64,000 nucleotides of DNA from Bacteroides reticulotermitis JCM 10512 (GTDB taxonomy: Bacteria > Bacteroidota > Bacteroidia > Bacteroidales > Bacteroidaceae), in NCBI RefSeq assembly GCF_000517545.1, contig NZ_BAIV01000007.1, positions 62,001 to 126,000 of the forward strand, written 5' to 3'. The notes under the pieces were generated by a model. The model worked only from the letters and a program-made list of their open reading frames with translations. It searched no databases and was not told where the DNA came from. Both the position numbers and the translations under genes were made by a program. Within the stretch, counting starts at the first letter, position 1, and every line of letters begins with the position of its first letter. Positions 50,370 to 60,545 of the stretch are shown piece by piece.

Positions 50370-51551
50370 TTATGCCTTCTCGCAGCGTATCAGTATCTTT
50401 TGATCGTTGTTTAAGGTGGTGGCAAACAGGTATGTGGAACCGCCTTCGCCCAGCTTGATGCGTTTGCGGAGTTCGGCTACGGAAGCCGGGAAGTTACGGA
50501 CGGAAAGATTGGCCTGCGTGAGGCCGCCCAAGATCGCCTTCATCTCTTTCTTATTGAATGTGCCTTGCCCGGTGACGCGAAAGGTTCTTCCCGGAAACGC
50601 TTCCACCGGTTTGTCCGAAGTGTACAGATGGCTGTTGGGATGCAGTTTCTGTATGGGGTAGCGGGAGGTGAGCAGGCGATAGGCTCCTGCTTTCAGCAGA
50701 GAGGCATTCGGCTCGAACAGGTATTGACCGATGCGATCGGTGCAGGGGCAGGAGGAGTCCCGTTCCTCTTCGCGGGAAAAGACAAATGTTTGTTCCCCTT
50801 GGGTGGTGAAGTTGACGCAATGCACGGGGATCTCCGCCGTCGGCGTGGAACCAAGCAGTATCAACAGCTCCTTGCATTCGTTGTGTACGGAAATGATGTG
50901 TACCTCCTGTGCGTGGGGTAGTTCTTTGAGTGCCAGCGTCAGGTCGAGCATGGGTGATAGTTTGATCATCACGCGCCGGGCTTTGCTCAATAAGAGTTCT
51001 TCCAACTCGGCTACATTCGGTTCGCAGTCGGATATGGCTACTGTTTTCCCGCCCTGCTCGTTGCGACGTGCCGGATCGAGGAAAAGACAAGCTACCGGAG
51101 CCATCTTCCGGAGGTATTCGACCCCGTCTTCGTTGTATACCTGGATTTGGTTGAGCCCGAGCAAGGGGAAGTTGTGTGCCGCTATCCGGCAAAGTTCCTC
51201 TTGACGTTCAACATAGGCAACTGCCTGAAAGCCCTCCGCGAGGAATGCGCAATCGATACCGAAACCACCGGTCAGGTCGGCCAGCGACTCGCCTTTCAGC
51301 AGTCGGGCCTTGTAACGGGCGGTAATCTCCGAAGAGCATTGCTCGAGTGACAAATGTTTGGGGTAACGAATCGCTTCGATTGCTGCCCATGCCGGAATCT
51401 TTTCGGTAGCGGTCTGTCGTCCCGCTAGCTGTGTGATGGCAGTCGGCATATCTACTTGCGGAAACTTTCCGGCTTGCAGGGCGAGCTTGCGCACATCATC
51501 GGTTCGGTGTTCACGGATAAATTGCAATGTTTCGGGAGAGAGCGGTGTCAT
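50370..51551 (-). CDS. Class I SAM-dependent methyltransferase with THUMP-like domain
   Basis: About 393 residues. SLADLTGGFGIDCAFLAEGF is the SAM-binding motif I (about 88-107), VAYVERQEELC is motif II, and ACLFLDPARRNEQGGKTVAI carries the DPAR block. The C-terminal half has YPIQKLHPNSHLYTS and FRVTGQGTFNKKEMKAIL, the THUMP-like region of the Bacteroidales family. THUMP domains bind RNA, so an RNA methyltransferase is likely; the substrate base is unknown. The ATG at 51551 is chosen over an upstream frame that overlaps the preceding gene. It follows the dipeptidase gene by 47 nt. Confidence 0.85.
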   Translation of the reverse strand: MTPLSPETLQFIREHRTDDVRKLALQAGKFPQVDMPTAITQLAGRQTATEKIPAWAAIEAIRYPKHLSLEQCSSEITARYKARLLKGESLADLTGGFGIDCAFLAEGFQAVAYVERQEELCRIAAHNFPLLGLNQIQVYNEDGVEYLRKMAPVACLFLDPARRNEQGGKTVAISDCEPNVAELEELLLSKARRVMIKLSPMLDLTLALKELPHAQEVHIISVHNECKELLILLGSTPTAEIPVHCVNFTTQGEQTFVFSREEERDSSCPCTDRIGQYLFEPNASLLKAGAYRLLTSRYPIQKLHPNSHLYTSDKPVEAFPGRTFRVTGQGTFNKKEMKAILGGLTQANLSVRNFPASVAELRKRIKLGEGGSTYLFATTLNNDQKILIRCEKA

Positions 51552-51598
51552 AGGCAGTGGGTTTGGAGATAAATAGACAGTTTCAGGAGTTCGTTCGG

Positions 51599-52375
51599 CT
51601 AGGGAATTACCTTGTATCGCTGTCGCGCTACGTCCCGGCTGCAATAGTTGAAGTGCCACCATTCACTGGGTAAGGTACGGAAGCCGCCCTCCTTCATCAC
51701 CTTTCTGAGTAAGACCCGGTTCCGGCGCTCTGCTTCGGTTAGCTTTCCGCTACGTACCAGTTCGCCTTCCTGCGTGATATGTGCTTCTACACCGAGGTGA
51801 TCGACCTTGGTCCCCATCGGTAAAGGGATTCCTAACGAATCGAGAATACTGATGTCGACCGCCAATCCGTAGTTGTGGAGTCCGCCTCCGCGTGAGGGAT
51901 TGGACACATATTTAGATTTAGAGGTTCCTTTCACCACGTCCCACATCTTCTTCTGTACCGACATCGGGCGTGCGGCATCATACACGATGAGGCTGTACGC
52001 CGGGTGCAACGCTTTCAATGCTTGCTGCGCTTTGATAAGTGCGTGTGCCGCATCGGGATGGAGGTAGGCTTCGGTCAGGTCGTCATACAACACCTCGCCG
52101 GTGAAGTTATCCGCTTGCGCATACATCAGCCGGATGTGAATGTTGCTATCTATCTCCGCTATATCTACCAATCCCAGAGAGTCCATGCAAAGAGCCAACG
52201 GGCTTTTGGTGGGCAGCGGTTTCATACCGCAAGGAGCTTGGAGGTGGTACTTTGCCACCGCACTATCTGCGCACAACGTATCAACGCTCTCTTGTTCGGT
52301 TTTTCCCTTATGTCCCGTGCAAGAAGCGCAGGCAATGAGCAAACAAACAGCGGTTATAATCGATTTGAAAATCAT
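51599..52375 (-). CDS. VanX-type D-alanyl-D-alanine dipeptidase (M15D), lipoprotein
   Basis: About 258 residues. Lipoprotein signal (VCLLIACASCTG). Zinc-site motifs GGGLHNYGLAVDISILDS and SEWWHFNYCS match the M15 VanX/DdpX family (SxHxxGxAxD and ExxH, here HNYGLAVD and EWWH). It cleaves D-Ala-D-Ala or related dipeptides. No vanA or vanH neighbours exist, so this is probably a peptidoglycan-recycling or nutritional enzyme rather than vancomycin resistance. A -7 box (52400-52407) is 25 nt upstream of the ATG at 52375, supporting this start. Confidence 0.88.
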   Translation of the reverse strand: MIFKSIITAVCLLIACASCTGHKGKTEQESVDTLCADSAVAKYHLQAPCGMKPLPTKSPLALCMDSLGLVDIAEIDSNIHIRLMYAQADNFTGEVLYDDLTEAYLHPDAAHALIKAQQALKALHPAYSLIVYDAARPMSVQKKMWDVVKGTSKSKYVSNPSRGGGLHNYGLAVDISILDSLGIPLPMGTKVDHLGVEAHITQEGELVRSGKLTEAERRNRVLLRKVMKEGGFRTLPSEWWHFNYCSRDVARQRYKVIP

Positions 52376-52399
52376 CAGTCTATCTTTCGGATTCGTGTA

Positions 52400-52407
52400 C
52401 AAAGATA
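52400..52407 (-). promoter_or_regulatory. -7 box of dipeptidase gene
   Basis: TATCTTTG on the minus strand, 25 nt upstream of 52375. Confidence 0.55.
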
Positions 52408-52573
52408 CTCCTTTTTCGTTTTAGCTCCAACAAAACACTTCTCCGATCGGTTTGGTTGCCTGCTTTCCTACCAAGTAACTATCTGCTTAGGAAGGAAAGA
52501 GGGAAAGAATCGTTCTCAGGAGAGTTTTGTAATTTTGTTAGTCGGATAACATACAGTAGATAAGTAAGTTTTG

Positions 52574-52581
52574 TAACTTTG
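52574..52581 (+). promoter_or_regulatory. -7 box of second HTCS gene
   Basis: TAACTTTG on the plus strand, about 69 nt before the ATG at 52650. Confidence 0.5.
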
Positions 52582-52649
52582 AGCTCTCTAAAGGCACGGG
52601 AAAGGAAATCCGCTTTCTTTTCTCGTGCAAAAAGGTAGATAAATAAGCT

Positions 52650-55600
52650 ATGAGAATCAAAGGAATCGTTTTTGTGTTACTTCATATCTATGCGATCGCG
52701 GTTTTTGCGCAACCTCCCCATGTATTCACACAATACACAGCGGAGGACGGGCTCGAACAGCGAATGATTCGACGAATCATGCAGGACAGTAAAGGTTTTC
52801 TATGGCTTGCTACCTGGGATGGGCTCTATCGGTTTGATGGGCAGACTTTTCGGAATTATAAAAACCACAAAGCCGATCAATTCCCTTTATTCATTGGTAA
52901 CCGGATCAATACGATCAAAGAAGATAAATACGGTTGTATCTGGTTGCTCGATTACAATAAACGCATCTCACGCCTCAATCCGCTAACTGAGCAGATAACC
53001 GTTGTGTCGAATGAAGATTTGCTTGTCAATGATTTTTTTGTTCAAGCCAATGGGCATGTGTGGCTCGTTACGGAAAATAAGGGTTTACTACTTGCGCAAA
53101 CCAATGCTCAGGATTTGAGCCTGCATCTACGGGATGTATCGAAGGAACTCAATATCCCCGCCAGCGAAAGAATAAATGCGGTTAAACTTGATCGCGAAGG
53201 AGATGAGTGGATCTTGACTGATACCGGAATTTACCACTATACGTCGAATAAAGGGCTTTTGATTAAGGCGAGTAGCAAACATCGATTCTATGATATGCTC
53301 GAAACAGAGTCCGGCTTGTTTTTTACATCCGATAACGGACGAATCGGACAATATAATAAAGAGCGCAGTCAGTTAGACACCATACAGCTCCCTACAGCCT
53401 CACGTATCTCTGTCTTACGCCTTATTGATAAAGAGACTTTGCTTTGCGGAACACAGAATGATGGTTTCTTTGTCATGTCGGTAGCGAATCAGCAGTGGAA
53501 GCATTATACGAAAAAGCGATTTGGAGAGATGCCCGATAACCGGGTACGGAATGCTTATGTAGACAAACATGGCGAAGTTTGGATCGAACAAGAGCATGTC
53601 GGGATTACACACTTTGAGCCCCGAACTGATAAAATCACCCACTTTATACTTCCTGATAAGAACGGGAAACCAATATCCAACGGACATCATTATCAGCTAG
53701 TTGTTGAGGATAGCCGGGGTAATTTATATATTCACCCCAATGGTGGCGGCTTTGCTTGGTACGATAGGGAAAGTAAACAACTAGTACCCTTCTATAACAG
53801 GCAACTACTTGATGGATGGGGCGATTTGGATGTGATTACGGATGTCTGTCTGGATAAGCAAGACAATGTCTGGATCAGCTCATTTGCCAACGGGCTCGAA
53901 AAGATCACGCTCAAAAACAAGCAGTTCAGTCTGTATGCATCTCCTCAATGGCAAAAGGGGCAGGTAAACTCCAGAGCCATCTTTATAGACCGTGATAAAC
54001 GGTTATGGGTCGGTTTTCAGAATATGGGCGTTGGGGTTTACGATCGGAACCGGGAGTTCTTAGGCTATCTGCAAAGTAACGGCACTCTTTCGTCGGCAGA
54101 ATCCGGGATGCAGGTAAATGCCTATTCGATTACACAGGATCACGAAGGTACAATTTGGATCGGAACTAAAGGGAATGGCGTTATCGCTGCTAAAGCTGGC
54201 AGTCGATCCGACACATTTGCGTTGACTCATTTCAGCTATAACAGGAGCGATGTTTATAGTCTGAGCGCGAATGATATTTGGCATATCTATGAAGATAAGG
54301 AGCGGCGGCTTTGGATTACGACGTGGGATGGAGGGATAAACTATCTGGAAAAAGATACCCAAGGGAGCTACCGCTTCATCAATTATCGGAATAAGCTCAA
54401 GCAATATCCGATTCGCTCATGCGCTAAGGCACGATGCATTACATCCGATGGCGAAGGACGTTTATGGGTCGCTACGTCTGATGGATTGTTGGTCTTTGAT
54501 GAAAAGTTCGGGGATCCTTCCCAAATCCGATTCAATCGAATCACACATATTCCCGGTGATAAGGGGAGTCTGAATAATAACGACATTACGTATGTCCACT
54601 TGAGCGCCCGAAACGAATTGTATGTCGCTACATTTGGCGGAGGACTTCATAAGCTAATCTCTTATAAGAATGAGAAAGCCGTTTTCAAGTCATATACTGA
54701 CAAGGAGGGGCTGCTTTCAAATATTGTACTATCTATACTCGACGATGCTGATGACAACTTATGGTTGTCCATGATGGAGGGGGTAAGCAAGTTCTCGCCA
54801 TTGAACGAACACTTCGAGAACTTTTCCGTAAAAGAGTTTCCCCTGTCCATCCGATTCAATGATGGCAACGGATGCTATTCGGATGCCGATCAAAAGATTT
54901 TATTTAATACAACGCAAGGGGTCTTATGTTTCAATCCTGCGGCTGTTCATAAATCGACTTTTACACCTTCGATTGTTTTCACCCAGCTGCAACTGGGCAA
55001 TCAGGTTGTTTTGCCTAATGACAGCACGGGCATTCTTGAGTTAAACCTTGATGCAACACCTCAGCTTGTCTTGACGCATAGGCAGAACTCTTTCAGTATC
55101 TCTTTTGCCGCACTCGATCTGAATGATCCGCACAACATCCTGTACGAATATCGACTAAAGGGGTTTGAGAGTATTTGGCATAAAGCAGGGAATACGGATT
55201 ACGCCAATTATACCAATATCCCCAAGGGCGATTATGTGTTGGAAGTGCGGTCTACGAACAGCGATCGTGTCTGGGTGGATAATACACGCAGTCTGCCCAT
55301 ACGCATTCTGCCTTCGTTCTGGGAATCCCCTTGGGGAATCTGCCTTTATATCGTTTTAGGCATATTGGTGGCTGCGGCTATCTTTATCTATTTCCGGCTG
55401 CGGCAGAAAATACGCATGGAGCATCAGCTTTCTGAGTTGAGACTGCAATTCTTCACCAATGTTTCCCATGAGCTTCGCACGCCGCTGACCTTAATCACCG
55501 GTCCGGTAAAGAATGTACTGGAGCGTGACGACCTTGCTCCCGAAATACGTAACCAGCTTCGTGTAGTCGATCGGAATACCAACAGGATGACTAACCTGAT

Positions 55601-57100
55601 TAACCAAATTCTGGACTTCCGTAAGATACAGGAACGTAAAGTGCAACTGAGCGTGCAAGCCATAACGTTGGTTCCATTTATCCGCCAGCTGATGGAATGC
55701 TTCAACCTATTGGCCGAAGAGCACCAGATTGATTTTACGTTGGAGAGTAACGCACCGGACATCATCGTATGGGCGGATAGCGATCAGTTGGAAAAGATCT
55801 TGTTCAACCTGTTGTCGAACGCTTTTAAATATACCCCGAATGGGAAACCGATCAAGATCGTTTTAGCAGAAGGGGAGCATGAGGTACGGATTGAGATAAC
55901 GGATGAAGGCTCCGGCATTCCTGAGAATAAACTGAAACGTCTGTTCGAGCGGTTTGAGTCGGCTCTTGTCAGCCAATACATGAATCAGGCAAGCACAGGG
56001 CTTGGATTATCTTTGGTAAAGGAACTGATGGATATGCACAAAGGAAGTGTTTCGGTTCAGAGCCGGACGGGCGAGGGGACTAGCTTTGTTTTGCATTTCA
56101 GGAAAGGGAAGGCGCACTTTGATGCGGGTACTGAGTTTATCAGGTCGAATGGAAACGTTCCTGAAATTTATGACTGGAAAGAAGAACTGCCGTTGTTGAC
56201 ACATGAATATGAAGAAGAACCGCATGTAGAGCGGGATACTACCGATTCGGAAAACTTCGGGAAAGTATTGATTGTAGAGGATAACCAAGAGTTACGCTAT
56301 TTCTTGAAAACAGCACTTCAGGGTGTCTTTTCTCAAATCATCGAAGCGGCAGATGGTGCGGAAGGACTTGAGAAAGCAAAAGACTGCCTCCCCGATCTGA
56401 TCATAAGTGACATCATGATGCCGGGAAAGGATGGCATCGAACTCTTGCGCAGTTTGCGTGAGGATATCACGATCAGTCATATTCCTGTTATCCTGCTGAC
56501 TGCAAAGTCGGCCATCGAGAGTCGGATTCAAGGGATCGAATTGGGAGCGGAAGACTATGTGACCAAACCATTCAGCATCGCCTACCTGAAAGTCAGTGTG
56601 GCCAACATTCTCGAACGACGGAAGAGGCTGCAAACGTATTATCGCTCATGGCCGTTGCGACTCTGCTCGAAGAGACGTCGCAAGAACCGCCTGTTTCGGT
56701 TGCAGAGATGCTTGAAGGAGAGCAACAGGCATTAGCTGGCACGATCACTACCAACGACCAGCTTTTTATGAAACGACTCATTGACAGTATCTATAAGAAT
56801 CTGGACAATGGCAACCTGAAAATAGAAGAACTCACTCGTGAAGTGGGAGTAAGCAGAGTCATATTCTACAATAAAGTGAAGAACTTGACGGGACTTTCGC
56901 CTGTTGAGTTCCTGAAAGAGGTACGCTTGAAACAGGCTGCCCAGTTGATGCAATCCGATCTGAATATCTCTCAGATTGCCTATCAGGTCGGATTCAATGA
57001 TGTGCATTATTTCAGTAAGTGTTTCCGCCAACAGTTTGGCGTTACTCCTACGGCTTATAAGAATAAAGAGATCCAAGAGCAGTCCGACCGGGAGGAGTGA
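52650..57100 (+). CDS. Hybrid two-component system sensor/regulator (HTCS) (frameshift near 56648)
   Basis: About 1483 residues. Signal peptide ending AIAVFAQ, periplasmic Reg_prop propellers (GFLWLATWDGLYRFDG, TIWIGTKGNGVI, LWITTWDGGINYL), a Y_Y_Y domain, one TM helix (about 893-915, YIVLGILVAAAIFIYF), HisKA with NVSHELRTPLTLITGP (His about 940), HATPase (DEGSGIPENKL, STGLGLSLVKELMD), receiver (LIVEDNQELRYF, phospho-Asp in LIISDIMMPGKDG) and AraC-type HTH (IAYQVGFNDVHYFSKCFRQQ). The only break, at about 56648, lies between receiver and HTH; one base restores YYRSMAVATLLEE. It precedes the GH2 and esterase genes, which are the likely targets. No susCD pair is adjacent. Confidence 0.92.
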
Positions 57101-57425
57101 TCGCCCCCTGTTTATCGAATTATCGGCAAGAGCCTGTGGATTTGCGGCTCACCCCCAATTGGTTTACGATAAAATGCGCTGTTTCTGCGGTGAAACAGTC
57201 TCAATACTATGTCATCCTATATATGCTGTTGTTTCTTAGCCCCGGTAGCTCCCTTTACACTGGAATAATTATATATTTTAGGTGGAATATTTGTATAGCG
57301 GACAATATTCCATCCAATCCATGCAATTTATCCAACCCGTAGTCTCATCTTTTGCTTAAAATTGCAAGCGTAAAAATGGTGCGTGGCACTCAAATGATTT
57401 AATTTATCAATCTATAACTAATGTT
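57101..57425. other. Intergenic region between HTCS and GH2 with candidate operator
   Basis: 325 nt, no gene supported. Contains the TGGAATA direct and inverted repeats listed separately at 57261-57312. Confidence 0.6.
57261..57312. promoter_or_regulatory. Candidate HTCS operator: TGGAATA direct repeat with inverted copy
   Basis: TGGAATA occurs at 57261 and 57283 (22 nt apart), and the second is the left arm of a perfect 9-bp inverted repeat TGGAATATT / AATATTCCA with a 12-nt spacer (57283-57312). It lies 110-165 nt upstream of the GH2 start and just downstream of the HTCS gene. Confidence 0.5.
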
Positions 57426-60400
57426 ATGAAACGTAGAGAAACGGGTTTATTACAAACTTTTCTGAGAATTACGAGTCTGTTATATCTTATGCTGGTTGTT
57501 CCCTATACCGCTTTGGGTAGTACTTCGCATCCGGTCTTTAAAGGCAACGAACGGGTGAAGTACAACTTCAACAGCGATTGGCAGTTGATGATCGGCGATG
57601 TGAAAAATGCACAAAGCATCGACTTTAACGATCGCGCATGGAAACCGGTTACCCTTCCCGCTGCTTTCAATGAAGACGAAGCGTTCCGTGTCAGTATCTC
57701 CGAGCACACCGATACAATCGTTTGGTATCGCAAACATTTCCGTCTGCCTAAAACAGCCCAAGGACAGAAGATATTCCTTGAGTTTGAAGGAATACGCTTC
57801 GGTGGTGAGTTCTTCGTGAATGGCAAATCGATTGGCTGGCACGAGAATGGTGTAATGGCTTTCGGTTTCGATATTACGGACTTCGTCAATTATACAGGCG
57901 ATAATGTGCTGGCGGCACGTATTGATAACTCCTGGCGTTACCACGAGCACACCACGGGTTCCACTTATCAATGGAACGACCGCAACTTTTACGCGAATTA
58001 CGGAGGAATCCCGAAGAATGTATATCTGCACGTTACGCCTAAAGTCTATCAAACCCTACCTTTATACTCCAATCTGCAAACAACAGGAACCTATGTTTAC
58101 GCTCGCGAAATCGACATAACCAAACGTAGTGCGGCTGTTTTTGCGGAAACAGAGGTGCGCAACGACCTTGCCGTGGAGAAGACAGTGGAGCTCGAGGTAC
58201 AGGTAGAAGATTTGGATGGTAAGATCATCAAGACATTTCATGCCACACCTGAAACCATTGAAGCCGGGCAGACTAAAATCATGAAGGCAGGCGAGCGAAT
58301 AACCGGTCTCAACTTCTGGTCGTGGGGGTACGGCTATTTATATAATGTGTATACGCTGCTGAAGATCGACGGCAAACTGGTGGATGTGGTAAAGACGCGT
58401 ACCGGCTTCCGGAAGACCCGTTTTGCCGATGGAATGTTCTGGCTCAACGACCGTGTTTTGCAAATCAAAGGTTATGCCGAACGTAGCACCAATGAGTGGC
58501 CTGCCGTGGGGCAGTCTGTCCCTGCATGGCTTAGCGATTACAGCAATAAACTGTTGGTGGAGTCGGGCGGTAATACAGTCCGTTGGATGCACGTAACTCC
58601 TTGGAAGCAGGATGTTGAGAGCTGCGACCGCGTGGGATTGATCCAACTGATGCCTGCCGGGGATGCTGAGAGAGATGTGGAAGGCCGCCGTTGGGATCAG
58701 CGGGTAGAGTTGATGCGTGACGCCATTATTTACAACCGTAACAATCCGTCGATCATCTTCTATGAGGGAGGAAATGATGCAATCAGCGAGCCACATATGG
58801 CAGAACTCAAAAGCCGTACGCGATTTGTATGATCCATTTGGTGGGCGGGCAATCGGTTCGCGCGAGATGCTGGATAGTAAGATAGCCGAGTTTGGTGGTG
58901 AAATGCTTTATATCAACAAAAGTTCGCATATCCCCATGTTCGCTACCGAATATTGTCGCGACGAGGCGTTACGCTGGTACTGGGACGAGCTTTCCTATCC
59001 CTATCACAAAGACGGAGCAGGGTCACGTTACTATCGTTCGGTTGTTGCCGGAAATCAGAAAAATATAGATACCAGTCCGTACAACCGTAACCAGGATTCA
59101 TTCTTTAAGGAGTTGGTTACCCGTTGGTGGGATTATTTCCGAGTTCGTCCCGGCATGGGAAAACGAGTTAGCAGCGGTGGATTGAAAATTCAGTTTCATG
59201 AAGTAAACTCACATTGGCGCGGAGAAGAGTGTTACCGTCGCAGCGGGGTTGTCGATGCGATGCGTGTTCCGAAAGATGCGTTCTTTGCCCATCAGGTGAT
59301 GTGGAATGGTTGGGTGGATATTGAAAAACACGGAACCTACATCTGTGGGCACTGGAATTATGGAGTTGCTCCTGCGTCTGCCGAAGGGGGTGTGAAGAAA
59401 GAGGTTATGGTTGTTTCCACAGGCGATAAAGTCGAACTGTTTGTCAACGGGAAGTCGAAAGGATTTGGTGAACGAAGTGTAGGCTTCCTATTTACATTCC
59501 CGAATATTAAGTGGGAGGCAGGAACGCTCGAAGCGATTAGCTACGATGCTGATGGGAAAGAATTGTCTCGCGGAAATAAAGAAACGGCCGGAATACCTCA
59601 CCATATTACTATGAAACTCATGACCGCTCCGGATGGTTTCAAAGCCGATGGTGCAGACTTGGCTTGGTGGAAATTGAAGTTGTAGATAAGGAAGGGCGTC
59701 GTTGTCCCTTAGACAATTCCATGATCTCTTTTGATCTGCGTGGTGAAGGCGAATGGCGTGGTGGCATTGCCCATGGCGGCAAGGAGGGCAACTACGTATT
59801 GGAGAAAACGTTGCCGGTGGAATGTGGGATAAACCGTGTTCTGATCCGCTCGACAAAGAAAGCCGGGAAAGTGGTGTTGACGGCTAAAGTAACCAATAGC
59901 GATTTGCTATCTTCTTCGGCGGTTACGTTCCATTCGGTTCCGATGGTACAAAAGCAGGGTTTGTCTACCTATATTTCAGCCGACTACCAACCGGTGAATC
60001 TCGACCGGGGTGAAACGCCTAAAGGGGAGTCTTTTACCGTGAAACGGTATTCGGTAGACATTGTTTCCGCTACGGCAGGTAGCAATGAGGCCGATTGCGT
60101 CAAGAGTTATGATGATAACGAACTCTCGGAATGGAGCAACGATGGCCGTCTCGCAACAGGTTGGATCAAGTACGAGTTGGCGCATGACGCACTCGTGAAT
60201 GAGATCGAACTCAAACTTACCGGATGGCGTATGCGTTCGTATCCGATTCAGGTTTTTGTGGACGATGAGAAAGTGTTTGAGGGCGAAACTGAAAAGTCAC
60301 TCGGTTATATCTCCATTCCGGTTCAGCCTACTAAAGGTCGCTTTGTAACCATCAAACTAGTTGGGCAGAGTGAAGACAAAGATGCTTTCGGTGGTATTGT

Positions 60401-60512
60401 GGAAGTGGCTGCTGCTACGGCGGGCGAGCTTGATCTGTTCAAAGATCCCAACGCAGCTAATGCGAAAGGGCAACTGCGCATCGTGGAGGCGGAAGTTTAT
60501 GAACAACGTTAA
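57426..60512 (+). CDS. GH2-family glycoside hydrolase (two frameshifts)
   Basis: About 1028 residues. Signal-like leader, sugar-binding jelly-roll (about 35-220: WKPVTLPAAFNEDEAF, WYRKHFRLPKTAQGQKIFLE, FVNGKSIGWHENG), immunoglobulin-like domain, then a TIM barrel (about 330-600) with NNPSIIFYEGGNDAISEPHM. The position of the canonical GH2 acid/base Glu (GNE) is Asp here (GND). C-terminal domains include a DUF4982-like stretch and ALVEIEVVDKEGRR. The frameshifts are at about 58809 (one extra A in a run of four; removing it gives ELKAVRDLYDPF) and about 59663 (one T restores ADLALVEIEVV). Activity and substrate are inferred only. Confidence 0.85.
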
Positions 60513-60545
60513 TGTCGTGCAATGGAAGTCCGCTATTTTATAAAG

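Noticed and set aside
51599..52375. The VanX-like dipeptidase as vancomycin resistance
   Set aside because: No vanH, vanA/B or vanRS neighbours; VanX-like dipeptidases occur without resistance in many bacteria.
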